Source: Rhodospirillaceae bacterium (lineage in GTDB: Bacteria > Pseudomonadota > Alphaproteobacteria > Bin65). From it: a DNA stretch of 33,410 nucleotides. Positions 1 to 8,986 of the stretch are shown here, piece by piece (within the stretch, counting starts at the first letter, position 1; each line of letters opens with the position of its first letter). Made by a program: the position numbers and the translations under genes. The stretch is taken from the NCBI GenBank assembly GCA_009840595.1, contig VXNK01000045.1, positions 1 through 33,410 on the forward strand. Reading direction: 5' to 3'. Below the pieces are notes generated by a model. It was given only the letters and a program-made list of their open reading frames with translations. It was not told the origin of the DNA and did not search any database.

Positions 1-87
1 CAACTACATCAGGAATGCCGGATACGGCCCAACCTAAAACGGATACGCTCTAGGCACGGAAATTCAGGCCATCGCTGCCGCAGCCCC

Positions 88-804
88 CTAGAACTGCCGG
101 ATCAGGCCGATCAGGCGGCCCTGGATGCGCACCTGGTCCGGGTGGAAGATGCGGGTTTCGTATTTCTGGTTCGCCGGCTCCAGGGCGATCGAGTTGCCGC
201 GCTGGCGCAGGCGCTTCAGCGTCACCTCCTTCTCGTCGACCAGGAGGGCGACGACGACCGTGCCGTTGTCCGCCTTCTCGCAGCGCTGGATGACCACGGT
301 GTCGCCGTCCATGATGCCGGCCTCGACCATCGAATCGCCCTCGACCTCCAGGGCGTAGTGCTCGCCCCGGCCGAGCATGCTGGGCGGTACCTCGACCGTG
401 TGCGAGGTGTCGCTCAGCGCTTCGATCGGCGTGCCGGCGGCGATTTTGCCGTAGAGCGGCAGGGCCGCGGTGTCGTTCGCCGCGTCGACGCGCCGGCGGG
501 CCGGCAATCCGCTGCGCCCGCCGTCGATCACGCTGGGCAGGAACTTGTTGTTGCGCGCCGGCGTGCCCGGCGACGTTCCGACCGCAGCGGTCTCCGGCAT
601 GCGGACGACCTCCAGGGCGCGCGCCCGGTGGGGCAGGCGGCGCAGGAAACCGCGCTCCTCAAGCCCGGTGATCAGCCGGTGGATGCCCGATTTCGAGCGC
701 AGGTTCAGCGCGTCCTTCATCTCGTCGAAACTCGGCGAGACGCCGGATTCGGCGATGCAGTCGTTAATGTAGACAAGTAACTCATGCTGTTTGCGCGTGA
801 GCAT
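88..804 (-). CDS. lexA: LexA, SOS repressor and self-cleaving protease
   Basis: The 238-residue product has the LexA layout. An N-terminal winged helix-turn-helix (about residues 1-65, with [11 protein letters not shown] and [15 protein letters not shown]) binds DNA. A linker follows, then a C-terminal S24 peptidase domain. The autocleavage bond is visible as Ala123-Gly124 ([11 protein letters not shown]), the nucleophile as Ser158 (GDSM) and the general base as Lys197 (VTLKRL). By family, RecA-ssDNA filaments trigger self-cleavage and derepress DNA-repair genes. The ATG is preceded by GAGAGG at suitable spacing, and a perfect SOS box lies about 76-90 bp upstream, so autoregulation is expected. 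The length is normal for alphaproteobacterial LexA, whose linker is longer than in E. coli. The identification is secure. Confidence 0.97.
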   Translation of the reverse strand: MLTRKQHELLVYINDCIAESGVSPSFDEMKDALNLRSKSGIHRLITGLEERGFLRRLPHRARALEVVRMPETAAVGTSPGTPARNNKFLPSVIDGGRSGLPARRRVDAANDTAALPLYGKIAAGTPIEALSDTSHTVEVPPSMLGRGEHYALEVEGDSMVEAGIMDGDTVVIQRCEKADNGTVVVALLVDEKEVTLKRLRQRGNSIALEPANQKYETRIFHPDQVRIQGRLIGLIRQF

Positions 805-879
805 TTCGACCTCTCTGCGTCGCGTGTTCCGTGAAGCTTGGTCACATACTTCCAGGGAACAAAATATAAACCGATGTGT

Positions 880-894
880 GTTCTACTTTGGTTC
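880..894 (-). promoter_or_regulatory. LexA operator (SOS box) upstream of lexA
   Basis: The + strand reads GTTC, seven bases, GTTC (GTTCTACTTTGGTTC), and the minus strand reads GAAC-N7-GAAC. This direct repeat is the established alphaproteobacterial LexA target. It lies 76 bp upstream of the lexA ATG, next to an AT-rich stretch (about 857-870) that could hold the promoter. The 900-1070 stretch beyond it shows no gene. Confidence 0.85.
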
Positions 895-1070
895 GATCGA
901 GCCGTCAAGTATTCTTTGATAAATTTGTGCCCGGCCGAATGGCGGTGCCAATTGTACTTGTTCCGGGATTGCTCCGGATTGAGAAGGACTATGCGGGATC
1001 AAGCTGCCATTTCCGCAGATTTTCGGGCGGTGAGCAGGGCAGGGCGGGCGGCGATCGGCGATCGGCAATG

Positions 1071-2504
1071 TCAACCGGCCCTGGCATGGAGTGGGCTCCC
1101 GACCCGATCGCCCCGGCCCCAAGTCGCATGGAAGCCGAACGGCACGCGCTGCGGGATTCTGACGCGGGCGACCGGACCGGCGTCGAGCGCCCGAGCGTCG
1201 AACACCTGCGCTTCGGAGCGGCCGTCCGCCCGGTCGACGGTAAAGGTGACGACATAGCCGTCATCCTCTTCGGCGGCGCCCGGCCGGGGCGCGAACACCG
1301 GTTCCGAGCCGTACACGCCGGGCGCGAACCGGTGTTCGACGCACGCGCCGGTTTCCAGGTCGTATTTCAGGAGCCCGTCGAACAGAAGCGTGTCGGACCC
1401 CTCCAGCGACACATGATAGGAATGGCGGCCCTTGCGGCCGACCCAGTCCAGGTTGACCGCCGGAAACTCGCCAAGCCGATCGTCGAGCTGCCGCTCGGCG
1501 ATGCCGCCGGTCTTCAGGTTCATGCGCCATTCCACCGGCACGGCATGGAGCGCCAGCAGTGCCACCATGGGCGCGTAGGCGCCGTATTTCGGATCCGGCG
1601 CCAGGTTGTTCGGGATCATCTTGCAGGCGTGCATGACGACTTCGTCGCCATCCTCCCAGCAGTTGATCACATGATAGATGTAGCAGGGGTCGGTCTCGAA
1701 CCACCGGATCTCGTCGCCGCGTCCGGTGCGCGGTAGCACGCCGAAGCGGGTCGGCAGGTCGCGCGGCTGGTGGATGGTCCACAGGCCCTGCTTCATTCCC
1801 TGCTCCGTAAAGACCACCGGCAGGTCGTGCAGGATCGCGTAGTTCTCCGTGATGCCCATGTCGTGGGGCAGGCGCGGGCCGGGCAACTCGATCTGCGTGA
1901 AATGCTTCAGTTCGTTGTCGGCGCCGACGACGCCGAACGACATCCACGGCTCGTACAGCGCATAGTCGAAGAACAGGAACTCGCCGGTCCGGGCGTCGGT
2001 CTTGGCGTGGGCGGAGACCCGGCGCGGCAGCTTGCCGGAGAACGTCTCTTCCCCGAGGGTTTCGAGGGTCAGAGCATCGACCCGGACCGGCGCCCCGCAA
2101 ATATACCACAGCGCCATCAGTTCGCCGTTGTGAATGACGATATCCGTATTCGCCGTGTCCTTGTATTCGGTCCCGGTCCGGCCGCGGTTTGCGGGCCCCA
2201 GGATCCCGCCTGCGTCGCATGCGCCGGCAACTTCGGCGAGATGGTCGCTCGTCCGGACATAGCGGTTGCGATAGGTCGCCCTGCCGTCCTCGAACCAGAC
2301 GGCATGGAGCATCGCATCGCCGTCAAACCAGTGGTGCATGCCGGAGGGCGGGCGGACCGGGTTGGGGCCGTTGCGGTAGTAGCCGCCGAACAGGTCGACC
2401 GGAATTTCACCCTCGATCTCCAGATCGTGCGCCGCGATTTCCGTATCGACCGGCGCGTAAAGCCCCTGGAGGTAGGGGTTGAGGTCGTCGATCTTCACGT
2501 CCAT
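1071..2504 (-). CDS. Carotenoid / stilbene cleavage oxygenase (RPE65 family)
   Basis: The 477-residue product matches non-heme iron dioxygenases that split a conjugated C=C bond in carotenoids or lignostilbenes to give two aldehydes. The N-terminal GGYYRNGPNP and HHWFDGDAM motifs are typical. The four iron-binding histidines can be placed at His166 (SAHAK), His214 (PHDMGIT), His278 (YIYHVINCW) and His459 (GFHATWGRG), near the C-terminus as expected. The length is normal and no signal peptide is seen, so it is probably cytosolic. The ATG at 2504 has a strong GGAGGA ribosome site. It sits between lexA and moeA on the same strand, separated by gaps of about 95-270 bp, where such a gene is not usual. 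The substrate cannot be told from sequence. Lignostilbene dioxygenase is the closest-looking subgroup. Confidence 0.9.
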   Translation of the reverse strand: MDVKIDDLNPYLQGLYAPVDTEIAAHDLEIEGEIPVDLFGGYYRNGPNPVRPPSGMHHWFDGDAMLHAVWFEDGRATYRNRYVRTSDHLAEVAGACDAGGILGPANRGRTGTEYKDTANTDIVIHNGELMALWYICGAPVRVDALTLETLGEETFSGKLPRRVSAHAKTDARTGEFLFFDYALYEPWMSFGVVGADNELKHFTQIELPGPRLPHDMGITENYAILHDLPVVFTEQGMKQGLWTIHQPRDLPTRFGVLPRTGRGDEIRWFETDPCYIYHVINCWEDGDEVVMHACKMIPNNLAPDPKYGAYAPMVALLALHAVPVEWRMNLKTGGIAERQLDDRLGEFPAVNLDWVGRKGRHSYHVSLEGSDTLLFDGLLKYDLETGACVEHRFAPGVYGSEPVFAPRPGAAEEDDGYVVTFTVDRADGRSEAQVFDARALDAGPVARVRIPQRVPFGFHATWGRGDRVGSPLHARAG

Positions 2505-2598
2505 GGCGTTTCCTCCGTCCGGCCGTCGAACGGTCTCCGATCGCCCATGCTCCGGAGCGGCCGGGTCGGCGATGTCATGCGGTCGTCCAGGCGCGCCG

Positions 2599-3821
2599 TC
2601 AAATGGCGGCCGGGTCTTTGGACAGCGGAATGATGGCGACGCTGTCGCCGGCCGCCGCGGGCGACGCGTGGGGCGGGCGGACGATCAGCGCATCGGCCGC
2701 CGCCAGGCGCGAGAGCATCGAGCTGTCCTGCTTCGCGAACGGCGTCGCGACCGGCCGGCCGGCATCGTCCGCGGAGAGCGTGGCGCGCAGATAATCCTCC
2801 CGCTCGTCGTTGGCTGCGAGATCGGCGCCCAGGATCGCGGTTTCGGTCGCCGGGCCGTCCGCCGGCCGGCCGAGCATGCGCTGGAGCACCGGCGCCATGA
2901 ACATGAGGGCGCAGACCAGCGCCGACACCGGGTTGCCCGGCAGGCCGAGGAACGGCGTCGATGCGCCGTCCCGTTCGAGCGCGCCGAAAATCAGCGGCTT
3001 GCCTGGCCGCATGGCGATCTTCCAGAAATCGACCTTGAGGCCGATCTCGCCGAGCGCCGCCTGAATCAGGTCGTGTTCGCCGACCGAGGCGCCGCCGGTG
3101 GTGACCAGCAGGTCGGCCCGGCCCATGCCGCGGACGGCGGCCTGCAGTGCGGCCGGGTCGTCGCCGGCGATGCCGAGATTCTGCGCCGTGCCGCCATTGC
3201 GCTCGACGAAGGCGGCGAGCGCCCAGCTGTTGGAACTGACGATTCGGTCCGGTCCGACCGGGTCGCCGGGCAGGACGATCTCGTCGCCCGTCGCCAGGAT
3301 CGCCACGACCGGCCTGCGCACCACCGGCAGCCAGGGCGCGTTGACCGCGGCGGCGAGGCCGATGTCGCGCGGCCGGAGCAGCCGGCCGGCGGGCAGCAGC
3401 ACCTCGCCTTCCGAGAAATCGAGCCCGGCCGGGCGGATGTAGCGTCCTTCCGGAACCGGCCCGGCCGCGATGACGGTATCGCCGTCCCGTTCGGCGTTTT
3501 CCTGGATCAGGATCGCGTCCGCGCCGTCCGGCACCGGCCCGCCGGTGAAGATGCGCACCGTCTCGCCGGGGCCGACCGCGCCGCCGAACGGCCGGCCGGC
3601 CGGCGCTTCGCCGATCTGCGTCAGGCGCGCGCCCGGCGCCCGGGTATCGGCGGCGCGCACCGCGTAGCCGTCCATCGCCGACACCGCGACCGGCGGCTGG
3701 GTCAGGCGCGCCGGCACGTCGCGCGCCAGCACCCGCCCGGCGGCGGCGGAAAGCGGCACGATCTCGGCGGGCAGCGGCGCGAACCGGCCGACGATCCGCG
3801 ACCGGGCCTCGGCCACGGAAA

Positions 3822-3825
<4 letters not shown>
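2599..3825 (-). CDS. moeA: MoeA, molybdopterin molybdenumtransferase
   Basis: The 408-residue product inserts molybdate into adenylated molybdopterin in the last step of molybdenum cofactor synthesis. Visible family motifs are [15 protein letters not shown] near the N-terminus, [22 protein letters not shown] (the MPT-binding core) and [12 protein letters not shown], followed by the C-terminal beta domain. The reading frame stays open far upstream to 4845, but [11 protein letters not shown] is the real start. It gives normal family length, and its ATG overlaps the moaC stop in an ATGA, a usual sign of translational coupling. The extended upstream frame is only the shadow of moaC. It works with moaC directly upstream. 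Confidence 0.95.
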
Positions 3826-4328
<503 letters not shown>

Positions 4329-4339
4329 GCTCCCTCCCG

Positions 4340-4384
4340 TTACGTTTGGGCCTGTTTCGTTTGGGGCCGCTTCGTTTGCCGCGC
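4340..4384. repeat. 15-bp tandem repeat in the moaC/ppiD gap
   Basis: Three imperfect 15-bp units follow each other: TTACGTTTGGGCCTG, TTTCGTTTGGGGCCG and CTTCGTTTGCCGCGC. They fill nearly all of the 66-bp space between the moaC start and the ppiD-like stop, where a trp cluster would often be found. No function is evident. Confidence 0.6.
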
Positions 4385-4394
4385 TCCCGCGCGC

Positions 4395-6308
4395 CTAGTA
4401 GCCCTGCTCGCGCTGGGCCGCGCGGGAAAACAGCCGGTCGATGCCGTTGCGGTCGATCCGGACGGGATAGATCCGGCGCAGCATGGCGCTGTACTGCGTC
4501 AGCAGTTCCTGGCCGATCTCCGCCTTCACGCCGTCGAGGACCGCCCGGCGGTTCTCCTTTGCGTCGCCGCCGGTTTCGATCGCCGCGAGCACGGCGACCG
4601 AATAGCCGTTGACGCCGGGCCGGGCGACCGCCGCGCCCGTCGCGCCGGCCTCGAACAGGGCGTCGCGCAACCGGCCGGAAACTTCCGGATCGCCGGTCGC
4701 GCCGTAGCGGTTGAGCGGCGCGCTGTTCTTGATGCCCGCGCCGGCCGCCTTCGCGACCTCCTCGATGCCCGCACCGGCGCGGATCCGCTGCGCCAGCGCG
4801 TCGGCCCGGATTTTCAGGGCGCGGGTGCGGGCGTCCGCAGCCCAATCCTTCGCAACGCGCTCTTCGACCTCCTCGAGCGCAGGGGTCCGGCTCGGCGCGA
4901 TCCTGTCGACCTCGACGATGAAGAAGGCGCCGTCCTTCCGGTCCAGGACATCGCGGTCGTCGCGCCCGACATCCTGCTCGAAGATACGCTGGAGGAAGCG
5001 CGGATCGTCCGGCAGGCCGCCGATCGCCTTGCCCGTGGCGTCGCGCCCGCGGCTGTCGATGGCCGGAATGCGTTGCAGCTTCACGCCCACCTGCTCGGCG
5101 ATCCTGTCCAGCGGCAGGTCGGCGCCAAGCCCGTCGTCGGCTTCCTCGCGCAGCCCGTCCAGGATGGCGCCGGCCCGCTTCCGCTTGATCGCCTCCTCGA
5201 TGTCGGCCCTGACCTTTTCGAGCGGCGTCACTTTCGCCGGCTCCACCTTGTCGACGACGAGGACATGCCAGCCGAGCGGCGTCCTGACCGGCTCGGTAAT
5301 CTCGCCGGCCCGGCGGGCGAAGGCGGCCCCGGCCAGCTCGGGGATCGGCAGGCCGTCCGCCGCCACCGTGCCCAGGCTGAGCGGCTCCTGCTTCACGACC
5401 TCCTTTGCGACCGTATCGAAGCTCCTGCCGCCGGCCATGGCCGCGGCAACCTTCCGGGCGTCCTCTTCGCTCGTGAACAGGAGTTGGCGTAGGGTGCGCC
5501 TTTCGGGGGTCGTGTATTTCGCCTTGTCCCGCTGGTAGGCGGCCAGGATTTCGCTGTCGGCGACCGGGATCCGGCCGAACACGTCCTCCGGCAGGACGAT
5601 CAGGGCCGAGACCGCCCGGCTGGGCGGCCGGGTATAGCGGGCCTTGTGCTTGTCGTAGAATTCCGCGAGCTGCGCCTTGTCCGGCGCGGGCAGGTCGGTG
5701 ATCGAACTGTCGCGCAGGATGAAGAAGGTCGCCCGGCGCCTCTCGTTGCGGTAGCGGTCGATCGTGTCCACGATCGCGGCCGGTGCGGCCTCGATGCCGG
5801 CGATGCCCTGGATGAGATATTGCGCGGCGATTTCGGTCCGCTGCGAATCGAGGAATTCCGGCTCGCTCATCTGGGCCGATTCCAGGCCGCGCCGGTAGAG
5901 TTCGGAGTCGAACTTGCCGTCCACGCCCCGGAAGGCCTCCATGGTCCGCACCGCCTCGCGGACCACCGGATCGCCGACCATGATGCCCGCGTCGCGGGTC
6001 GCCTGGCGGTACAGCGCCTCGCGGACGAAACCGTCGGCGACGATATCGACGACGCCCATGGTTTTCGCCGTCCGGTAGTCGACGCTGGCGCCGCTGCGCC
6101 GGTTCAGCGCATCGAGCCGTTCGCGGAAGGCGCGCTGGAATTCGCGGCCGAGAACCTCCTGCTCGCCGACCTCGATCACCGCTTCGGCGCGCGAGAAGCC
6201 GTCGCGGAAGACATACTCCACACCGACGATGGCGAACGGCGGGATCAGGATGCAGGCAAGCACGATGCCGAGCCAGGATCGGGCGCCCTTGCGGATATCT
6301 TGCAGCAT
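4395..6308 (-). CDS. ppiD: Membrane-anchored peptidyl-prolyl cis-trans isomerase (PpiD/SurA type)
   Basis: The 637-residue product looks like PpiD, a periplasmic folding chaperone tethered to the inner membrane. One membrane segment (about residues 9-28, WLGIVLACILIPPFAIVGV) follows a short basic cytoplasmic start. A SurA-like N-terminal region and a parvulin-type rotamase domain follow, the latter visible as RTLRQLLFTSEEDA, SLGTVAADGLPIPELAGA and TPLGWHVLVVDKV. A second degenerate repeat follows it. MLQDIRKGARSW is preferred as start. The longer reading, with 34 more residues rich in Pro and Gly, would bury the membrane anchor. Its position between moaC and divergent tpiA is the usual alphaproteobacterial one. 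Confidence 0.9.
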   Translation of the reverse strand: MLQDIRKGARSWLGIVLACILIPPFAIVGVEYVFRDGFSRAEAVIEVGEQEVLGREFQRAFRERLDALNRRSGASVDYRTAKTMGVVDIVADGFVREALYRQATRDAGIMVGDPVVREAVRTMEAFRGVDGKFDSELYRRGLESAQMSEPEFLDSQRTEIAAQYLIQGIAGIEAAPAAIVDTIDRYRNERRRATFFILRDSSITDLPAPDKAQLAEFYDKHKARYTRPPSRAVSALIVLPEDVFGRIPVADSEILAAYQRDKAKYTTPERRTLRQLLFTSEEDARKVAAAMAGGRSFDTVAKEVVKQEPLSLGTVAADGLPIPELAGAAFARRAGEITEPVRTPLGWHVLVVDKVEPAKVTPLEKVRADIEEAIKRKRAGAILDGLREEADDGLGADLPLDRIAEQVGVKLQRIPAIDSRGRDATGKAIGGLPDDPRFLQRIFEQDVGRDDRDVLDRKDGAFFIVEVDRIAPSRTPALEEVEERVAKDWAADARTRALKIRADALAQRIRAGAGIEEVAKAAGAGIKNSAPLNRYGATGDPEVSGRLRDALFEAGATGAAVARPGVNGYSVAVLAAIETGGDAKENRRAVLDGVKAEIGQELLTQYSAMLRRIYPVRIDRNGIDRLFSRAAQREQGY

Positions 6309-6617
6309 GTGCGGCGGGTCCGGTTGCTGTGTGCCGGCGCGCCCGAAGGGAAAGGGGGCGGCCGCGCCGGGCCTGCCGGCAATGTAGGGATGCGACTCCG
6401 GCGCTGGCAAGCGGCCCGATCCGGAACCGGGTTCAAATCGGCGCGACGCATTTCGGCGCGGCGGCCCGTTCTTCCGGCCGTTCCGGCGCGGGCGGGGCTG
6501 CTTTTCGGGCGGTCAATCGGGCAGCCGATCGGGCGGGGGCGGCCGATCCGGAGTCTGGCCTGCACGGGCGGCCCCTGCTAAATCCGGCGCGGGAAGCAGG
6601 GCGGAGCCGGTCGCGAG
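6309..6617. other. Divergent intergenic region, ppiD-like / tpiA
   Basis: This 309-bp GC-rich stretch separates two divergent genes and must hold both promoters. Open frames cross it on both strands but have no family resemblance. No clear -35/-10 pair, hairpin or RNA gene was recognised. Confidence 0.5.
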
Positions 6618-7361
6618 ATGAAAAAAGCCAAGCCGTTGATCGCCGGCAACTGGAAGATGAACGGCCTGCGCGCCGAGGCCGTCGCGCTGGCGGAATCGGC
6701 CGCCGCGGCTGCCGCGGCGTCCGACTCCTGCGACGTCGCGGTGTTCCCGCCCTTCACTGCGCTAGACGCCGTCGCCGGCGCGCTCGCCGGATCGCCGGTC
6801 GCGCTCGGCGGGCAGGATTGCCACGAGGCCGAAGCGGGCGCCTACACCAGTTGCATCAGCGCCGCCATGCTGGCCGATCTCGGCTGCCGCTACGTCATCC
6901 TCGGCCATTCGGAGCGCCGCCACGGCCGCAGGGAAACCAGCGACACCGTTTATGAAAAGGCCAAGGCCGCGTTCCGCGCCGGGCTGATCCCGATCGTCTG
7001 CGTCGGCGAGACCCGGGCGCAACGCATAAGGGGACTGGGCGATGACGCGGTCGTCGACCAGGTCTTCGGGTCGGTCCCGTACGCCGAGGGGCCGATGATG
7101 CTCGCCTACGAGCCGGTCTGGGCGATCGGCACCGGCAAGGCGGCCACGGTCGAGGACATTGCCAGGATGCACGATATCCTCAGCGGCGTGCTCGAAGCGA
7201 TGGAGCGCGACTGCGAAGGCAGCCCCATCCTGTACGGCGGCTCGGTCAGCCCGGACAACGCCGCCGATATCCTGGCGACCGACGGGGTCGGCGGCCTGCT
7301 GGTCGGCGGCGCCAGCCTGGACGCCGAAGCCTTCGGCGCGATTATCCGCGCGGCGGGATAG
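6618..7361 (+). CDS. tpiA: Triosephosphate isomerase
   Basis: The 247-residue product interconverts dihydroxyacetone phosphate and glyceraldehyde 3-phosphate in glycolysis and gluconeogenesis. All key sites are present: Asn and Lys in AGNWKMNG, the electrophilic His in ILGHSERR, the catalytic Glu in AYEPVWAIGTGK, and the phosphate-binding YGGSVSPDN and LLVGGASL. Length is normal. It is divergent from the ppiD-like gene, as usual. In many alphaproteobacteria secG and pyrG follow on the same side. Here an exporter on the opposite strand follows instead, so synteny breaks immediately after the stop. Confidence 0.97.
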   Translation: MKKAKPLIAGNWKMNGLRAEAVALAESAAAAAAASDSCDVAVFPPFTALDAVAGALAGSPVALGGQDCHEAEAGAYTSCISAAMLADLGCRYVILGHSERRHGRRETSDTVYEKAKAAFRAGLIPIVCVGETRAQRIRGLGDDAVVDQVFGSVPYAEGPMMLAYEPVWAIGTGKAATVEDIARMHDILSGVLEAMERDCEGSPILYGGSVSPDNAADILATDGVGGLLVGGASLDAEAFGAIIRAAG

Positions 7362-7383
7362 AGGTCGCCGGCTCGGGCGTACC

Positions 7384-7473
7384 TCAGGCGGAACCCCAGA
7401 TCGCTTCGGCGGTGCGTTGGGTGCGGTCGAACTTGGTCATCTGGTCGTCGAAGGTGACGATTTTGCCGCCGTC
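7384..7473 (-). pseudogene. Possible 3' remnant of an unidentified gene
   Basis: Between the tpiA and MFS stops, the minus strand encodes 29 protein-like residues (DGGKIVTFDDQMTKFDRTQ, then RTAEAIWGSA) ending in TGA. An in-frame TAG lies directly before them. The composition looks like a real C-terminus and unlike a GC shadow frame. The family was not recognised. It may be the tail of a gene cut off when the exporter region was placed here. The call is speculative. Confidence 0.3.
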
Positions 7474-7486
7474 CTAACGCGTCCGG

Positions 7487-8698
7487 TCAAGAGGTCGATG
7501 AAGCCAACCGCGCTTCCGAGCGGTCGAGCCAAAGCATATAGAGCGCGGCCGCCAAACCCAAAGCGGACGAGATCAGCATCATGCCCAGCAACGCCAGGGC
7601 CGCATTCTCCGCCGTCAGAATGGCCCCGGTGGCGGCCGACACCAATGCGCCTCCCGCCACGGCCAGCGCGCCGGTAAGGCCGGAAGCGCTCCCGGCCAGG
7701 GCCGGCCGGACCGACAGGGCGCCGGAACTGCTGCTCGGCATGGTGACGCCATTGCCGATGCCGACGCAAACGCAGGCGCCGAACACGGTCAGCTCGTGCA
7801 CAAACCCTGTCGCCAGGACCAGCAGCCCCAGAAGCAGGCCGGCGCAGGCGACGATCCGCCCGGCTGTCATCATGGCGGAAAGCGGATAGCGCGCGGCGAA
7901 GCGGCCGGAAAGAAAGCTGCCGAAGACGAAGCCCGCGGTGATGCTGCCCATGTAGACGCCGAGCAGCCCCGGCGGCACATCGAACAGCGCGCTGGCGACC
8001 ACCGGCGCACCGCCGAGAAAGGCGTAGAAGGCGCCGGTCGAGAATGCCATGCAAAGCGCATAGCCCCAGAAACGACGCGAGCGCGCCAACTCGGGATAGG
8101 CGCGGAACTGCGCCTTCAGCGTCCTGGATGGCGTTCGATTGGTTTCGCGCAGATCGATCCAGCAGACGGTCAGGACGACGACGCCGAAGCCCGAAAAGGC
8201 CCAGAAGCTGGCGCGCCAGCCATAGAGCTCGTCCAGCAGGCCGCCAAGCACCGGTCCGAGCATCGGGGCAATGGCCCAAGCCATGGCGAGATAGCCGATC
8301 AGGCTCGCCGCGCGCTGCGCGCCGGCGGTGTCCCTGACCACGGCGAGCGAGACCGTGTAACCGGCAACAATCGCCGCTTGCATCATGCGGCACAGCAGGA
8401 AGGTCCGGATATCTGTGGCCAACAAACAGCCGAACGAGGCCAGACAGAAGACGACCAGCGCGGCCAGCATCACCGGTCGCCGGCCGAAGCGGTCGGACAG
8501 CGGCCCGACGATCAACTGCAGGATCGCTGTGGCTGCGGCGTAGCCGGCAATGGAGAGGTTTACCAGGGTCCAGGACGCCGAGAAATCCGTCGCGATGTTG
8601 GAGAGCGACGGAAGAAACATGTTGAGCGACAGGACCGACAGCCCGCTCAGCGCAATCAGTGTGCCAAATCTCGGCGCTATCGTGGCGTTTTGCGGCAT
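7487..8698 (-). CDS. MFS drug-resistance transporter, Bcr/CflA type
   Basis: The 403-residue product is a 12-helix major facilitator transporter, probably a proton-coupled exporter in the inner membrane. The first helix pair is LIALSGLSVLSLNMFLPSLS. The loop 2-3 signature GPLSDRFGRRPVML is clear, and the helix 5 region GPVLGGLLDELYGWRASFW is typical of the Bcr/CflA drug-efflux family. The start MPQNATIAPRFG is chosen because it has GGGAAGGG five bases upstream and gives normal topology. A reading from 8779 adds 27 residues and would run through a terminator-like hairpin. The gene stands alone on its strand. The exported compound is unknown. Confidence 0.9.
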   Translation of the reverse strand: MPQNATIAPRFGTLIALSGLSVLSLNMFLPSLSNIATDFSASWTLVNLSIAGYAAATAILQLIVGPLSDRFGRRPVMLAALVVFCLASFGCLLATDIRTFLLCRMMQAAIVAGYTVSLAVVRDTAGAQRAASLIGYLAMAWAIAPMLGPVLGGLLDELYGWRASFWAFSGFGVVVLTVCWIDLRETNRTPSRTLKAQFRAYPELARSRRFWGYALCMAFSTGAFYAFLGGAPVVASALFDVPPGLLGVYMGSITAGFVFGSFLSGRFAARYPLSAMMTAGRIVACAGLLLGLLVLATGFVHELTVFGACVCVGIGNGVTMPSSSSGALSVRPALAGSASGLTGALAVAGGALVSAATGAILTAENAALALLGMMLISSALGLAAALYMLWLDRSEARLASSTS

Positions 8699-8745
8699 CC
8701 GGCCCTTCCCGCCCCGAATCGCAGGGCATTTCTTGAATCGGACAC

Positions 8746-8776
8746 AAAAAAACGCCCCCGATTTCGGTCGGAGGCG
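8746..8776 (-). terminator. Terminator-like hairpin in the leader of the MFS gene
   Basis: Read on the minus strand, the arm CGCCTCCGA pairs with TCGGGGGCG (one mismatch) around a short loop and is followed at once by seven T. This is a classical intrinsic terminator. It lies about 48 bp upstream of the MFS start on the same strand, so it is either an attenuator or the leftover terminator of a vanished upstream gene. Confidence 0.6.
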
Positions 8777-8889
8777 CATGGGGTCCCGGTCTGGGGTCCG
8801 TTACCGGTCCAGGCGCCAAGCTCCCACAACGACGGTCGTCACTGTCATTTCGAACGGTTCCGCAGAGGTTCGTGGGGCACGCTAGGCAG

Positions 8890-8912
8890 GGTCGTTTACC
8901 GTGTCAACGACC
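8890..8912. repeat. Inverted repeat, operator-like
   Basis: GGTCGTT and AACGACC form perfect 7-bp arms around 9 bp. No T-run follows, so it is more like a protein-binding site than a terminator. It lies about 190 bp upstream of the antitoxin start. Confidence 0.35.
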
Positions 8913-8939
8913 GAGGCGCCACGCCCGGAGGCAACCGGC

Positions 8940-8986
8940 AGGCCCGGCATCGGACCGGGCATCGGACCCGGCCTCGGACCGGGCGC
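8940..8986. repeat. 12-bp tandem repeat, about four units
   Basis: The units are (A)GGCCCGGCAT, CGGACCGGGCAT, CGGACCCGGCCT and CGGACCGGGCGC. They lie about 115 bp upstream of the Phd-like gene. Copy number could vary by slippage. Confidence 0.6.

Noticed and set aside
1-87. A possible gene end at the left edge
   Set aside because: No open frame with family resemblance is seen in these 87 bases, so nothing is called.
8820-8885. tRNA-like GGTTC words upstream of the MFS gene
   Set aside because: No cloverleaf, anticodon stem or acceptor pairing could be drawn.
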